A stretch of 64,000 nucleotides of DNA, from contig NZ_JASKYM010000001.1 of NCBI RefSeq assembly GCF_030131845.1, positions 1 through 64,000 on the forward strand, read 5' to 3'. Below, one piece after another: positions 35,341-44,325 of this stretch. The stretch's first letter is position 1, and each line of letters opens with the position of its first letter. A model generated the notes under the pieces. That model ran no database searches and was not told where the DNA came from. It saw nothing but the letters and a program-made list of their open reading frames with translations. Made by a program: the position numbers and the translations under genes. The stretch comes from Romboutsia sedimentorum (lineage in GTDB: Bacteria; Bacillota; Clostridia; Peptostreptococcales; Peptostreptococcaceae).

Positions 35341-36054
35341 TTATGCTAATTCTAAAGCTATCTCCATCATTTTAGTAAAAGCAACTTGTCGGTCATGAGC
35401 CGAACATTCCTCTCCTGTAAATGGACAATCAGATATTGTAAGTATAACTAATGCATTGACGTCTGCTCTTGCTGCGTTCATATAAAGTGCTGCAGCTTCC
35501 ATCTCTACACAAAGAACGCCCATCTTCTTCCACTTAGATAAATTATCAAGCCCTGCATCTGAATAAAACACATCATTTGAAAGTATATTTCCTACAGTTA
35601 CTTTAATACCTTGATTATTAGCTATATCTATTGCTCTTTGCATTAACTCATAACTTGCGATTGGTGCATAAGTACCAGGTAAGTTATATTGAGAAGCATA
35701 ATTCGAATCAGTACATGCTCCCATTCCAATTACGACATCATGAGGCTTTAAGCTTTCATTTATAGCACCGGCAGATCCGATTCTTATTAAATTTTTAACT
35801 CCATAAAAGTGTATAAGTTCATATGAATATATTCCTATTGATGGTATTCCCATTCCACTTCCCTGAACAGATATCCTCTTCCCTTTATAATACCCTGTAT
35901 ACCCAAACATTCCTCTTACTGTATTGTATTGTATAACATCTTCTAAATATGTATCTGCTATAAACTTAGCTCTTAGTGGATCCCCTGGTAATAAAACAGT
36001 ATCTGCTATCTCTCCTATTTTTGCATTGTTGTGTGGCGTTGGTATATTACTCAT
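35341..36054 (-). CDS. deoD: Purine-nucleoside phosphorylase, DeoD type
   Basis: A 237-residue hexameric purine-nucleoside phosphorylase that splits (deoxy)ribonucleosides with phosphate. Markers are [25 protein letters not shown] at the start, [16 protein letters not shown] (phosphate and ribose site), [10 protein letters not shown] (ribose-binding Glu) and ISDCPFTGE near the end (catalytic Asp). AGGAGG precedes the ATG. It is monocistronic. Length is normal (about 235). Confidence 0.96.
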   Translation of the reverse strand: MSNIPTPHNNAKIGEIADTVLLPGDPLRAKFIADTYLEDVIQYNTVRGMFGYTGYYKGKRISVQGSGMGIPSIGIYSYELIHFYGVKNLIRIGSAGAINESLKPHDVVIGMGACTDSNYASQYNLPGTYAPIASYELMQRAIDIANNQGIKVTVGNILSNDVFYSDAGLDNLSKWKKMGVLCVEMEAAALYMNAARADVNALVILTISDCPFTGEECSAHDRQVAFTKMMEIALELA

Positions 36055-36186
36055 TATGCTACCTCCTAAATTTTTTACTTATAATTCATTTTTTACTTAG
36101 TTGATAGTATACTATAAATAAGGATATATTTTCTAGTCATAAAAATTTAATATATGAATTATAAACTAGATCATTATATTTGTTTG

Positions 36187-36464
36187 GAGGTGTTTTTTTA
36201 TAAAAAGTAATCAAGTAGTAGCATTTTTAATACTGATGCCTATGCTTATTTTTACGTTTTTTATAACAATCAAATTTGAACCAGTGTAAGATGGAGAACA
36301 AATCTATAGAAAATGAAAATCTTAAAGTATATAAAGTTAACTACGAAGTTTCATATAATAACAACTCTTCTGAAGATAAATACAAAGACGGTGTTTATGA
36401 ATTATGGCTTTTCTTAAATCGAAAAAATTCTTATTCTAAATGGTCTATAGATAAATGTAAATAA
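36187..36464 (+). pseudogene. Broken gene for a small membrane-anchored protein
   Basis: After GGAGG at 36186-36190 a frame without a normal start encodes IKSNQVVAFLILMPMLIFTF..., a membrane helix, ending in FEPV and a stop at about 36288. A second frame from ATG 36291 encodes a 57-residue polar segment (MENKSIENENLKVYKVNYEV... to WSIDKCK). Together they read like one anchored extracytoplasmic protein interrupted by a frameshift near 36285 and a change at the T-run 36193-36199. Alternatively the second part is a real small gene. Not recognised. Confidence 0.45.
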
Positions 36465-36513
36465 ATAAAGAAGGTGGTAATTAAACCGCCTTCTTTATTT
36501 ATTTACATTTATC
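36450..36513. terminator. 29-bp inverted repeat spanning both stop codons
   Basis: Arms 36450-36478 and 36485-36513 are complementary at 28 of 29 positions with a 6-nt loop, and include GATAAATGTAAATAAATAAAG. The arms contain the stop codon and last sense codons of both converging reading frames. It should act as a bidirectional terminator. Confidence 0.88.
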
Positions 36514-37121
36514 TCATATTTCATTTCTACCCTTCTTGAAGAATCTCTATTTATACTACCTTCAGAACTTTTTATAAGTTCAGCTTCAGAACGACCTATA
36601 GCTTCTATATTCTTTAGTACTTTATCTTTATATTTATAATCTCCTATTTCATTTCCAACAATAAACTCTGCAACACTAAATGCTCTCCTTTGTGATAAAT
36701 CTAAATTGTATAAATAACTTCCTACATCATCTGTATGCCCTTTTATTACTATTTTAGATATATTATCACCATAATCCTTATAAATGCTTTCTACATATTT
36801 AGGAATAAGTATTTTTAGCATTTCTTTAGCTTCGGGTTTTAATATTGAACTGTCTACATCAAACATAGTTTTCTCTCCAAAAGTTACTTGGCCTGTATTT
36901 TGATCTATAATAAATGGAAGTCCACTTTCTTTTAACGTTTGATTAACAGATACATCTATATTTTTAGCTAAGTCTTTTTCTACAGAACCTGTAATAGACT
37001 CGGAACTAAATAGCATAAGCATAACAACCATTAAAACTGTAGATATCATATCCGTAAAAGTAGGCCAAAAACTACTTTTTTCAAATTCTTTATTTACAGT
37101 TCTTCTATATTTATTTATCAT
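36495..37121 (-). CDS. ZorB-like MotB/OmpA-domain protein
   Basis: A 208-residue protein with a short cytoplasmic N-terminus, one membrane helix (FWPTFTDMISTVLMVVMLMLF, with the Asp expected for proton flow in MotB/ExbD-like stators), and a periplasm-facing OmpA-like peptidoglycan-binding domain (IKGHTDDVGSY, LSQRRAFSVAEF, SSRRVEMKYEI). ATG 37121 fits a GGAG about 9 nt upstream and overlaps the preceding gene's stop by 11 bp, which shows translational coupling. With its partner it resembles ZorA-ZorB of Zorya anti-phage systems or a MotAB-like motor. No flagellar gene is adjacent. Specific role unknown. Confidence 0.8.
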   Translation of the reverse strand: MINKYRRTVNKEFEKSSFWPTFTDMISTVLMVVMLMLFSSESITGSVEKDLAKNIDVSVNQTLKESGLPFIIDQNTGQVTFGEKTMFDVDSSILKPEAKEMLKILIPKYVESIYKDYGDNISKIVIKGHTDDVGSYLYNLDLSQRRAFSVAEFIVGNEIGDYKYKDKVLKNIEAIGRSEAELIKSSEGSINRDSSRRVEMKYEINVNK

Positions 37122-38505
37122 TATTCTCATCTCCAAGCAAAGATTTTAATGATGTATTTTTAAATTTTTTTTTATGATTATTATATTTTTTTCGTGGAAC
37201 TATCATTTCTTTAGATGATTTAGTCATTTCATTTAGATTTTTTTCATATTTTAATATTTCATCATACCTATCCATGTCGTATATTTCTTCCTCTGCTCTT
37301 TTTTGATAATTATCATCTTGCATTGCAGCCATTGTAGCAGCTTCTTTATATATATCTATGTAATCAAATATCAAGTTAAGTTTTTGTTCTATGTCTTGAG
37401 ATGATATTGCAATAACAGAAGCTAAATGCTTTACAGTTGTATCTAAGTTAATTTGTTCATCATTTAAATTTGCTTGTGTATCTGTTATTTTATTTTCATG
37501 TTCTATTAGCTTGCATAATAAATCTTTAGCACTTCTTTCATATAAACCAAAGCTAGCTGACAAATTTCTTAGATAATTTTTTATTCTATATTGATTTTCA
37601 GTTGATTCAAAGATAGTTTTAGAAGTTTCTTTTATGTCTATTAGAATTTCTTTGTTTATATCTTCTTGATTATCATATTTATCAAATAATTTTGTGAATT
37701 TTATATTCATTATGCTGAATTGATTATCTAGTTTTCTAATATTTTGAGTGAATGTGTTTATCGAATCTTTAGAACCTAACAGTAAATTTTTAAGAACTTC
37801 TATTCCACTTATAAATTCGTTATTAAATTCATGTAAATCTTTGGATATTTGATCAAATTTCTCTATTGATTCAATAGATTTACTTATCTGATTTATTGTA
37901 TCTTTAACATCTTCTATCTTAGAATCTATGTCTTGTGATTTTTCATGTGTTATCTCTGCTGTAAGTAAATTTTCTAATTTTAACATCAGTTGAATTAAAG
38001 CTTGCTCACAATCATTATGTCCAAGTAATATATTTATCATTATAGAACATACAATTCCGCAGATACTTGTTATAAAAGCCGTTTGCATTGAACTTATAGT
38101 AGCTGGGAGCGAATTAATTATATCACTAGTGTTAATAGTTAAAAGCATCAAAGAAAGCCCTACAAAGGTTCCTAAAACGCCTAGTAATATGCATGTTGAT
38201 GATGAATTTTTTATTGATTTGATTTTTTCTAGTATAGGTTTATTTTTAAATGTAAAACCTGTGCAGATCTCCTCTATAAAAGAAGTTATGCTTATTTGAG
38301 CATAAGGATTTTTAGTTAAATATGTATTATATTTAACTTTTATATTATTGTACAATATAGTTCTTTGATAATCTTCAGTTAAACTTATATAATCAATATT
38401 TATTTGTTTGTATAAGCTTTTATTTATTACTATATTTATTATTGAATATATAATAGTAATTGTTAAAAAAACACCTGTTATACAATTTATAACTAAGCTA
38501 TTCAA
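37111..38505 (-). CDS. ZorA-like MotA/TolQ-type channel protein with coiled-coil tail
   Basis: A 464-residue membrane protein. One N-terminal helix (about 3-25) is followed by two more in the MotA/TolQ/ExbB proton-channel core (STCILLGVLGTFVGLSLMLLT and MQTAFITSICGIVCSIMINILL). Residues 185-400 form a long, mostly helical cytoplasmic tail rich in coiled-coil patterns, as in ZorA, and the C-terminus is basic. I prefer TTG 38505 as start because GGAGG lies just before it; the ATG at 38526 lies upstream of that site. It forms a coupled pair with the OmpA-domain gene. ZorC, ZorD or ZorE effectors are not seen nearby. Confidence 0.78.
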   Translation of the reverse strand: MNSLVINCITGVFLTITIIYSIINIVINKSLYKQINIDYISLTEDYQRTILYNNIKVKYNTYLTKNPYAQISITSFIEEICTGFTFKNKPILEKIKSIKNSSSTCILLGVLGTFVGLSLMLLTINTSDIINSLPATISSMQTAFITSICGIVCSIMINILLGHNDCEQALIQLMLKLENLLTAEITHEKSQDIDSKIEDVKDTINQISKSIESIEKFDQISKDLHEFNNEFISGIEVLKNLLLGSKDSINTFTQNIRKLDNQFSIMNIKFTKLFDKYDNQEDINKEILIDIKETSKTIFESTENQYRIKNYLRNLSASFGLYERSAKDLLCKLIEHENKITDTQANLNDEQINLDTTVKHLASVIAISSQDIEQKLNLIFDYIDIYKEAATMAAMQDDNYQKRAEEEIYDMDRYDEILKYEKNLNEMTKSSKEMIVPRKKYNNHKKKFKNTSLKSLLGDENNDK

Positions 38506-39055
38506 TTTATCTCCTCCTCTAGCCATTTTGGCAATTTATTCGTATATTCAATTTATATGTGAGGCAATTAATTATAATACAAAAATAATAAAGTAGCTTG
38601 AGATTTCAAGCTACTTTACAAACTATTTTATTAGCCTACATTTAATTTTTAATTATTGGATTTATCTGTAAATTTATAATATAACTTTTATATTTAAAGT
38701 TATTGTAGGGAATATTTAATAGTATTAATAAATAATATGATATTAGAACATAAATTGTTACTTAAAATCGCCATTTCTTTACTTAATGATAAATATTCGT
38801 AAAATAACGTACATTTTATCGTTTACTAAAAGTCTAACCCCCGTATTTTATTGCATTTTAACGAACTATATATGTGTTATTAATTAAAATTTACGTATAA
38901 TTTTAAAATAGTTCTACTAGGTTTCAATAAACTTAATTATATATTGAAAAATGATTTAATATCTTTATACATATTTCAATATATAACCTCATAAACTTAA
39001 TTAAATGTTTATCTAAAAAATATTTACGAATAAATTTTAGTTAGTTGGTGATATA
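38506..39055. other. 550-bp divergent spacer with hairpins
   Basis: Contains a 12-bp stem with 4-nt loop (AAAGTAGCTTGA, 38590-38617) about 85 bp before the ZorA-like gene; an inverted repeat TATATATTGAAA (38938-38949 with 38974-38985); and two AAACTTAATTA copies (38929-38939, 38993-39003). These may be regulatory. No ORF is supported. Confidence 0.5.
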
Positions 39056-40255
39056 TTGAAATTTTTAAGAACATATAGAAAATCGATTAAATTAGAACTA
39101 TTGACAAGTATACTTCTTGTAATTTCTACTATTTCTGCTCTATTTATGTATAATAGCTATTTAAAAGATACTTATGTATATATATTTGAAAAAATTTATA
39201 TTAAAGAAGGTTTCTCTTTACATATGTTTATAAATGATTTTTTAATGTCAATATTTTTTTTAGTTGCAGCATTAGAGATAAAACATGAGATCCTTCATGG
39301 AAATTTATCTTCTTTAAAAAAAGCTTCTTTTCCTTTTATAGCCTCTTTAGGTGGGGTTATTATTCCAGCTTTAATATTTATACTTATTAATAAAAATACT
39401 CCTTTTTTAAGCGGATTTTGTATTCCTATATCTACGGACATTGCTTTTGCAATAGGTGTATTTTTAATTTTCGCAAAAAAAATGAATCCATCACTTAAAA
39501 TCTTTTTGCTTTCTTTAGCAGTTATAGATGATTTAGTATCTATACTCGCAATAGGAATCGTTTATTCCCTAGATGTAAATATAATTTACTTATCAATTGC
39601 ATTTTTAATTACATTTATACTTATTGTAGCTAATAAAATATTCAAGATCAATAGCACTACATACTACTTATTAGCTGGAATTTGTTTATGGTATTTTATA
39701 TATTTAAGCGGGGTTCATTGTACTATAAGTGGTATACTATTAGCCATAACTATTCCTACATCAAAATCAAATGGAATGAGTACGCTTGAAAGGCTTCAAA
39801 AAATGTTAGTACCTTTTAACAGTTTAGTTATCATCCCCTTATTTGCATTTGCGAATACAGGTATATCAATTATATATAATGTAGATACAGTAGGTGCAAA
39901 TACTTTGATTTATGGGATTATTTTGGGACTCTGTGTGGGAAAACCTTTAGGTATTATGCTCTTTAGCTTCATTGCATGTAAACTTAAAATAACTGAAAAA
40001 CCAAAGAATATAAGTTGGGCTGCCGTATTTTTAGTTTCTTTAATTGCAGGAATAGGATTTACTATGTCTATATTTGTGTCAGAAATAGCTTTTTCAGATA
40101 ATATTACTTTTATTAACATTGCTAAAATGTCTATTTTATTATCATCTTGCCTCTCAATAATATCTAGTGTAATTGTGATTACTTTATTTGATATTGGCTT
40201 AAGATTAAAAAGACATAATAAAACTTCTATTATTAATAAATACTATATATCTTAA
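39056..40255 (+). CDS. nhaA: Na+/H+ antiporter NhaA
   Basis: A 399-residue protein with about 12 membrane helices. NhaA hallmarks are visible: FLVAALEIKHEILHGNLSS, PISTDIAFAIGVFLIF, and AVIDDLVSILAIGIVY with the paired aspartates that bind Na+ and protons; the C-terminal half has GIGFTMSIFVSEIAF. It exchanges internal Na+ for external H+ for pH and salt homeostasis. The start is TTG with a weak GGTGAT site. It diverges from the ZorA-like gene. Confidence 0.93.
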   Translation: MKFLRTYRKSIKLELLTSILLVISTISALFMYNSYLKDTYVYIFEKIYIKEGFSLHMFINDFLMSIFFLVAALEIKHEILHGNLSSLKKASFPFIASLGGVIIPALIFILINKNTPFLSGFCIPISTDIAFAIGVFLIFAKKMNPSLKIFLLSLAVIDDLVSILAIGIVYSLDVNIIYLSIAFLITFILIVANKIFKINSTTYYLLAGICLWYFIYLSGVHCTISGILLAITIPTSKSNGMSTLERLQKMLVPFNSLVIIPLFAFANTGISIIYNVDTVGANTLIYGIILGLCVGKPLGIMLFSFIACKLKITEKPKNISWAAVFLVSLIAGIGFTMSIFVSEIAFSDNITFINIAKMSILLSSCLSIISSVIVITLFDIGLRLKRHNKTSIINKYYIS

Positions 40256-40262
40256 ATTTTAA

Positions 40263-40315
40263 TATAAAGATAATAAATACAAATTAATGCTAAATTTGTA
40301 TTTATTATCTTTATA
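40263..40315 (+). terminator. Hairpin after nhaA
   Basis: A stem of about 22 bp (outer part TATAAAGATAATAAATAC) with a small loop closes nhaA; the T-rich descending arm replaces a T-run. Confidence 0.8.
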
Positions 40316-40464
40316 GGTGCTATATCCTATTGAATTAATACAAATTCTGAATTATTATTCTCCTAACCTATATAGTTACAAAACACTAAGTTATACCTTG
40401 ATTAACATATGTAACTATAATATACTTAAAAGTGTTCATTAAGATGTAGAAAAAGGAGACAAAA

Positions 40465-41163
40465 ATGAGACTAAACAACTATATTAGCTCAACTGGAATA
40501 TGTTCTAGAAGAGAAGCTGATAAGTTAATTCAGCAAAAAAAAGTATTGATAAATGGTAAGATGGCTCAAGTTGGTCAAACAGTAGAACCTGGAGATATTG
40601 TTAAGGTTAATGGTAAAAAATTAATACAAAAGAAAAATGACGTGTACATAGCTTTAAATAAACCGGTTGGAATTACTTGCACAACAGAGCGTCACATAAA
40701 AGGTAATATTATTGATTATATAAATTACCCTGAGCGTATATTCCCTGTTGGTAGATTAGACAAGCCATCTGAAGGTTTAATTATACTTACTAATGATGGG
40801 ACTATTGTAAATAAAATATTAAGATCTGAAAACAATCATGAAAAAGAGTATGTTGTTACTGTTAATAAAAACATTACTCAACAATTTATAGATAATATGG
40901 GCAATGGTGTTAGAATATTTAACCCTGTAACTAATAAGCATGTAGTAACTAATAAGTGTAAAATTACTAAGGTTAATAATACTACGTTTAAAATAATTTT
41001 ATCACAAGGATTTAATAGACAAATACGTAGAATGTGTGAAGTTTTTGGGTATGAAGTTAAAAAGCTTCAAAGAATTAGAATAATGGACTTAACACTTAAA
41101 GGTATTGCCCCTGGCAAATGGAGAAAGTTAACACCTGATGAAGTAGAGAGTCTTTTAAAATAA
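40465..41163 (+). CDS. rluF: Pseudouridine synthase, RluF type
   Basis: A 232-residue RsuA/RluF-family pseudouridine synthase. An N-terminal S4 RNA-binding domain (MRLNNYISSTGICSRREADKLI) is followed by the catalytic domain with the Asp in PVGRLDKPSEGLIILTNDG and the block GFNRQIRRMCEVFGYEV. NHEKEYVV matches RluF, which modifies 23S rRNA U2604 and tRNA-Tyr. AGGAGAC precedes the ATG. The SDR gene follows 30 bp later, so they may be co-transcribed. Confidence 0.9.
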   Translation: MRLNNYISSTGICSRREADKLIQQKKVLINGKMAQVGQTVEPGDIVKVNGKKLIQKKNDVYIALNKPVGITCTTERHIKGNIIDYINYPERIFPVGRLDKPSEGLIILTNDGTIVNKILRSENNHEKEYVVTVNKNITQQFIDNMGNGVRIFNPVTNKHVVTNKCKITKVNNTTFKIILSQGFNRQIRRMCEVFGYEVKKLQRIRIMDLTLKGIAPGKWRKLTPDEVESLLK

Positions 41164-41193
41164 ATTATAAAATTAAGGTGAAAGGATAAATAC

Positions 41194-41934
41194 ATGAATA
41201 ATAAAACAGCTTTAATAACAGGTTCATCTCGCGGTATTGGTCGTGCAACCGCAAAACTACTTGCCAATAACGGCTATAATGTATTAATAAATTATAACAA
41301 ATCTGAAAAAGAGGCTATGAATCTCTATAATGAATTAAAGTCTCAAGGGTGCTCTGTAAGTATTTATAAAGCAGATGTCTCTAATGTAAATGAAGTTAAT
41401 TCAATGGTGAAATTTTGTATTGGACAATTTGGACGTATAGACGTTTTAGTTAATAACGCTGGTATTGCTAAAGATCAGCTGTTTACAGATATAACAAATG
41501 AAGATTGGAATGAAATTATGAGCGTTAATTTAAATAGTGTTTTCTATACTACTCAAATAGCTCTTAAATATATGATACCTGAACATAGCGGTAAAATAAT
41601 AAATATTTCATCTATATGGGGACTTGTCGGCGGATCTTACGAAGTTCATTACTCAACATCAAAAGCTGCTATAATAGGTATGTCAAAAGCACTTGCTAAA
41701 GAGCTAGGACCATCTAATATTCAAGTTAACTGTATAGCGCCTGGTGCTATACAGACAGATATGCTAAGTAATGTCAGTAATGAAATATTAGAAAATCTTA
41801 AGGATGAGACTCCTCTAATGAGATTAGGAACCCCTGAAGATATTGCCAATTGTGTATTATTTTTAGCTAGTGATAATTCTAATTTTATAACAGGACAAGT
41901 AATAAGCCCAAATGGAGGATTTGTAATTATATAA
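41194..41934 (+). CDS. Short-chain dehydrogenase, FabG-like
   Basis: A 246-residue classical SDR reductase. The cofactor loop TGSSRGIGRATA is at residues 9-20, NNAG near 87, the catalytic Ser in NISSIWG near 138, and YxxxK as YSTSK near 151. It resembles 3-oxoacyl-ACP reductases, and the C-terminal NGGFVI fits. However, it is distant from the fatty acid genes in this window and follows rluF, so it may act on another substrate. Confidence 0.85.
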   Translation: MNNKTALITGSSRGIGRATAKLLANNGYNVLINYNKSEKEAMNLYNELKSQGCSVSIYKADVSNVNEVNSMVKFCIGQFGRIDVLVNNAGIAKDQLFTDITNEDWNEIMSVNLNSVFYTTQIALKYMIPEHSGKIINISSIWGLVGGSYEVHYSTSKAAIIGMSKALAKELGPSNIQVNCIAPGAIQTDMLSNVSNEILENLKDETPLMRLGTPEDIANCVLFLASDNSNFITGQVISPNGGFVII

Positions 41935-41975
41935 TATTAAAGCTCTGGTTAAGATATCCAGAGCTTTAATATTAT
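41931..41975. terminator. Bidirectional terminator
   Basis: An 18-bp perfect stem (ATAATATTAAAGCTCTGG and complement) with a 9-nt loop between converging genes, overlapping the SDR stop. Confidence 0.92.
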
Positions 41976-41979
41976 ATAG

Positions 41980-43098
41980 TTAGACGTTATATACATCTGA
42001 AAATTCAACATTACATTTTTCAATTCTTAGATGTTCTTTATCTTTTTTTATGTACTTAATATCTTTTTCCTCAACTAACCTAATAGGAATTTCAAATATA
42101 AATTCTGAACCAATACCTAATTTACTTTTAGCATATATTTTACCTTGGTGCATTTCTACTAGAGATTTTACTAGTGACAAACCTATTCCACTGCCTTCAG
42201 ATCTTTTGCTATATTGACTATCATCTTGTACGTATCGTTCAAATATAGATGGTAATTTTTTTTGACTAATTCCACTTCCACTATCTTTTATAGATACAAC
42301 TATTTTAGAATCACAAGTTTTTATATAAACATTTATTTCTCCGCCTAAATCTGTGTATTTAATTGCATTTGAAAGTAAGTTCAGAACAATTCTTTCTATT
42401 TTATCTGGATCACATGCTAATATTGTTTCTTCTGAGTCTGTATCAAAAATTAGTTTTATTCCTTTTTCTTCCATATAACTAGATACTGATAAAGTTATTT
42501 CTTCTATTATATTTATAATGTCGTGATTACCAAGTTGCAATTCATAATATCCTGTATCTATCCTAGTCATATCTATAAGATTATTTGATAATCTAAGTAG
42601 TCTATATGAATTTTGCTTTATACATTTAGTGTGCCTATTTAAGTCTATTTCACTTTTTGATATTATATTATCATCTAAGATATTCCTTTCTAATAGCTGC
42701 ATAGTTCCAAGTATTATATTTAGAGGTGTCTTAAATTCATGAGATATATTAGCAAAAAATTCATTTTTTATGTTTTCTATTTGTGAAATTTCCTCTGTGT
42801 TTTTAGATATGATAAATATAGATTGTTCTCCGTTAAAACATTTTCTAACTATCTTACTATTTAGTGATACACAATTTTTGTCTTTATTGTAAAAATTCAA
42901 ATCCATATTATATTCTGTGTCTATATTTTTAATAAGATCAAAATCTTTGTTAAATAATATATTATTTATATTTATATTGTCTAATTCATTATTTTTGTAG
43001 TTTAATTTATTCAATAGTGTTTTATTGCAAAACTTGGTAACTCCATTTTCGCCAATGACTATTATATAGTCATTAATTGCATTTAAAATATCTATCAT
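41980..43098 (-). CDS. Orphan soluble PAS sensor histidine kinase
   Basis: A 372-residue kinase without membrane segments. A PAS-like sensor (residues 1-100) is followed by HisKA with phospho-acceptor H120 in FANISHEFKTPLNIILG and an HATPase domain: N box (IVLNLLSNAIKYTD), G1 (SIKDSGSGIS), F box and G2 (RSEGSGIGLSLVK). Being cytoplasmic, it probably senses an internal signal such as redox state or a ligand. No response regulator is adjacent, so its partner is elsewhere. The start has a GGGG-rich site upstream. Confidence 0.92.
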   Translation of the reverse strand: MIDILNAINDYIIVIGENGVTKFCNKTLLNKLNYKNNELDNININNILFNKDFDLIKNIDTEYNMDLNFYNKDKNCVSLNSKIVRKCFNGEQSIFIISKNTEEISQIENIKNEFFANISHEFKTPLNIILGTMQLLERNILDDNIISKSEIDLNRHTKCIKQNSYRLLRLSNNLIDMTRIDTGYYELQLGNHDIINIIEEITLSVSSYMEEKGIKLIFDTDSEETILACDPDKIERIVLNLLSNAIKYTDLGGEINVYIKTCDSKIVVSIKDSGSGISQKKLPSIFERYVQDDSQYSKRSEGSGIGLSLVKSLVEMHQGKIYAKSKLGIGSEFIFEIPIRLVEEKDIKYIKKDKEHLRIEKCNVEFSDVYNV

Positions 43099-43421
43099 TA
43101 GTATTACTCCCCCTAATACACTTACAATAAATTCTTTTCGTATATTATATAGTATAGCATGTTATTTTGTTAAAAAGGGTGCTAAATGTTATTTTTTGTT
43201 AACAACATATCTTTTTCTGTGAATAAGTTAACCTTTTTTGTTGATAAATGTTATTATACAGTTAATATTTTATCGATTTTTGTTAGTAATTTTATTTTTA
43301 TAGATTATTTCCAGAGATTTTTTCTAGCATTTAATATAACTTTTTTTATATTATTAAGACTATTTATTCATTTTATGATAATATTAATAAATGAAAATTA
43401 TAGAAAGATATAGGTGATTTA
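43099..43421. other. T-rich divergent spacer with GTTAAC repeats
   Basis: The spacer holds repeated GTTAAC/TTGTTAA units (43185-43230). An ORF at 43186-43413 would encode a Phe/Ile-rich peptide whose composition follows the DNA repeat, so I do not call it a gene. Confidence 0.4.
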
Positions 43422-43775
43422 ATGGACTTATTACAATTTACAAATCCAAATTTATTTAAAAGTATATGTTTGGACCAAGAAACTTTAATAATAGAAAGCA
43501 AAGATTCTAAGTATACATTTCATATAAACTTTAAAGATGAAATTAAAGGAGTAGATTTTTATGAGTTAGCTATTGCAACTCAAACTTCTTCTGGTTACAT
43601 AAATAAATCTGGAACTGCTAAAGTTATACAAAATTTTATAATTGAAACACTTAGCAATCAAAATGTACCTATACCTAAAGAAGACGACATTAAAAGCAGT
43701 AAACCTAGTTCTAAAAAAATTATAAGTAAATCTAATAGTTCTAGTAAAAAATTTTATCAGAATATAAAACGTTAA
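43422..43775 (+). CDS. Small soluble protein of unknown function
   Basis: A 117-residue protein. The first 85 residues form a compact alpha/beta segment (LIIESKDSKYTFHINFKDEIKGVDFYELAIATQ); the end is a low-complexity Ser/Lys tail (SSKPSSKKIISKSNSSSKK), which may bind nucleic acid or be disordered. A GGTGATTT site precedes the ATG. It is followed by a terminator shared with the converging gene. I do not recognise the family. Confidence 0.6.
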   Translation: MDLLQFTNPNLFKSICLDQETLIIESKDSKYTFHINFKDEIKGVDFYELAIATQTSSGYINKSGTAKVIQNFIIETLSNQNVPIPKEDDIKSSKPSSKKIISKSNSSSKKFYQNIKR

Positions 43776-43815
43776 TTGTAATATAATTATTTTATATTTT
43801 AATTAGAATAGTTAT

Positions 43816-43853
43816 AAAAAATAGCATATATATTAATTTATATGTTATTTTTT
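43816..43853. terminator. Bidirectional terminator
   Basis: AAAAATAGCATATA and TATATGTTATTTTT (one wobble) with a short loop between converging genes. Confidence 0.75.
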
Positions 43854-43858
43854 ATAAA

Positions 43859-44242
43859 CTACATATTACAAAACCCAGCTTCTTTATTTGTCATTATTTC
43901 CTTAGAAAAACAAAGTGGGCAAATTATTTCATTTTTAGTATAGTCTATATTATATATTTCACCACAAACTGCACACCTAAATTTACATAACGTTTTAATA
44001 GGTTGTTCTTCAATAATTCTAATAACCCTACCCTCAGTTAAAGCTCTACCTATTTTTTTTCTGGCATTAATTATTATATATTGAAGCTCATTTACTGATA
44101 ATTTCATTTTTTTAGCACATTTTTTATATTTTAATCCTTCCACGTCTACAAAATTTATAGCTTTTATCTCTTCTAACGTTACTTCTATTTCTTCTACGGT
44201 TTCATCCTCTCTTTGTTGTGGAACGAAACAATTTAAATTCAT
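43859..44242 (-). CDS. DUF134-like helix-turn-helix / zinc-ribbon protein
   Basis: A 127-residue protein. Residues 18-75 match the DUF134 (UPF0251) DNA-binding pattern: VTLEEIKAINFVDVEGLKYKKCAKKMKLSVNELQYIIINARKKIGRAL. The C-terminal region has a rubredoxin-like Cys4 ribbon (CAVCGEIY and CPLCFSKE). DUF134 proteins are probable sigma-70-region-4-like regulators. It starts near a GGGGG site. It is alone, and target genes are unknown. Confidence 0.8.
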   Translation of the reverse strand: MNLNCFVPQQREDETVEEIEVTLEEIKAINFVDVEGLKYKKCAKKMKLSVNELQYIIINARKKIGRALTEGRVIRIIEEQPIKTLCKFRCAVCGEIYNIDYTKNEIICPLCFSKEIMTNKEAGFCNM

Positions 44243-44325
44243 GCCTAACTACCCCCTTACAATAAATATATATGAAATAGTTACGATTATATTATCAGTT
44301 AAAACTATAAAATGTTTAAAGTATT

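Noticed and set aside
36495-38505. Complete Zorya system
   Set aside because: Only ZorA/ZorB-like genes are present; flanking genes are deoD, a broken small gene and nhaA, with no ZorC, ZorD or ZorE candidates.
43186-43413. 75-codon Phe/Ile-rich ORF before the gene at 43422
   Set aside because: Its composition follows T-rich GTTAAC repeats, no convincing ribosome binding site precedes it, and it resembles no family; treated as spacer.
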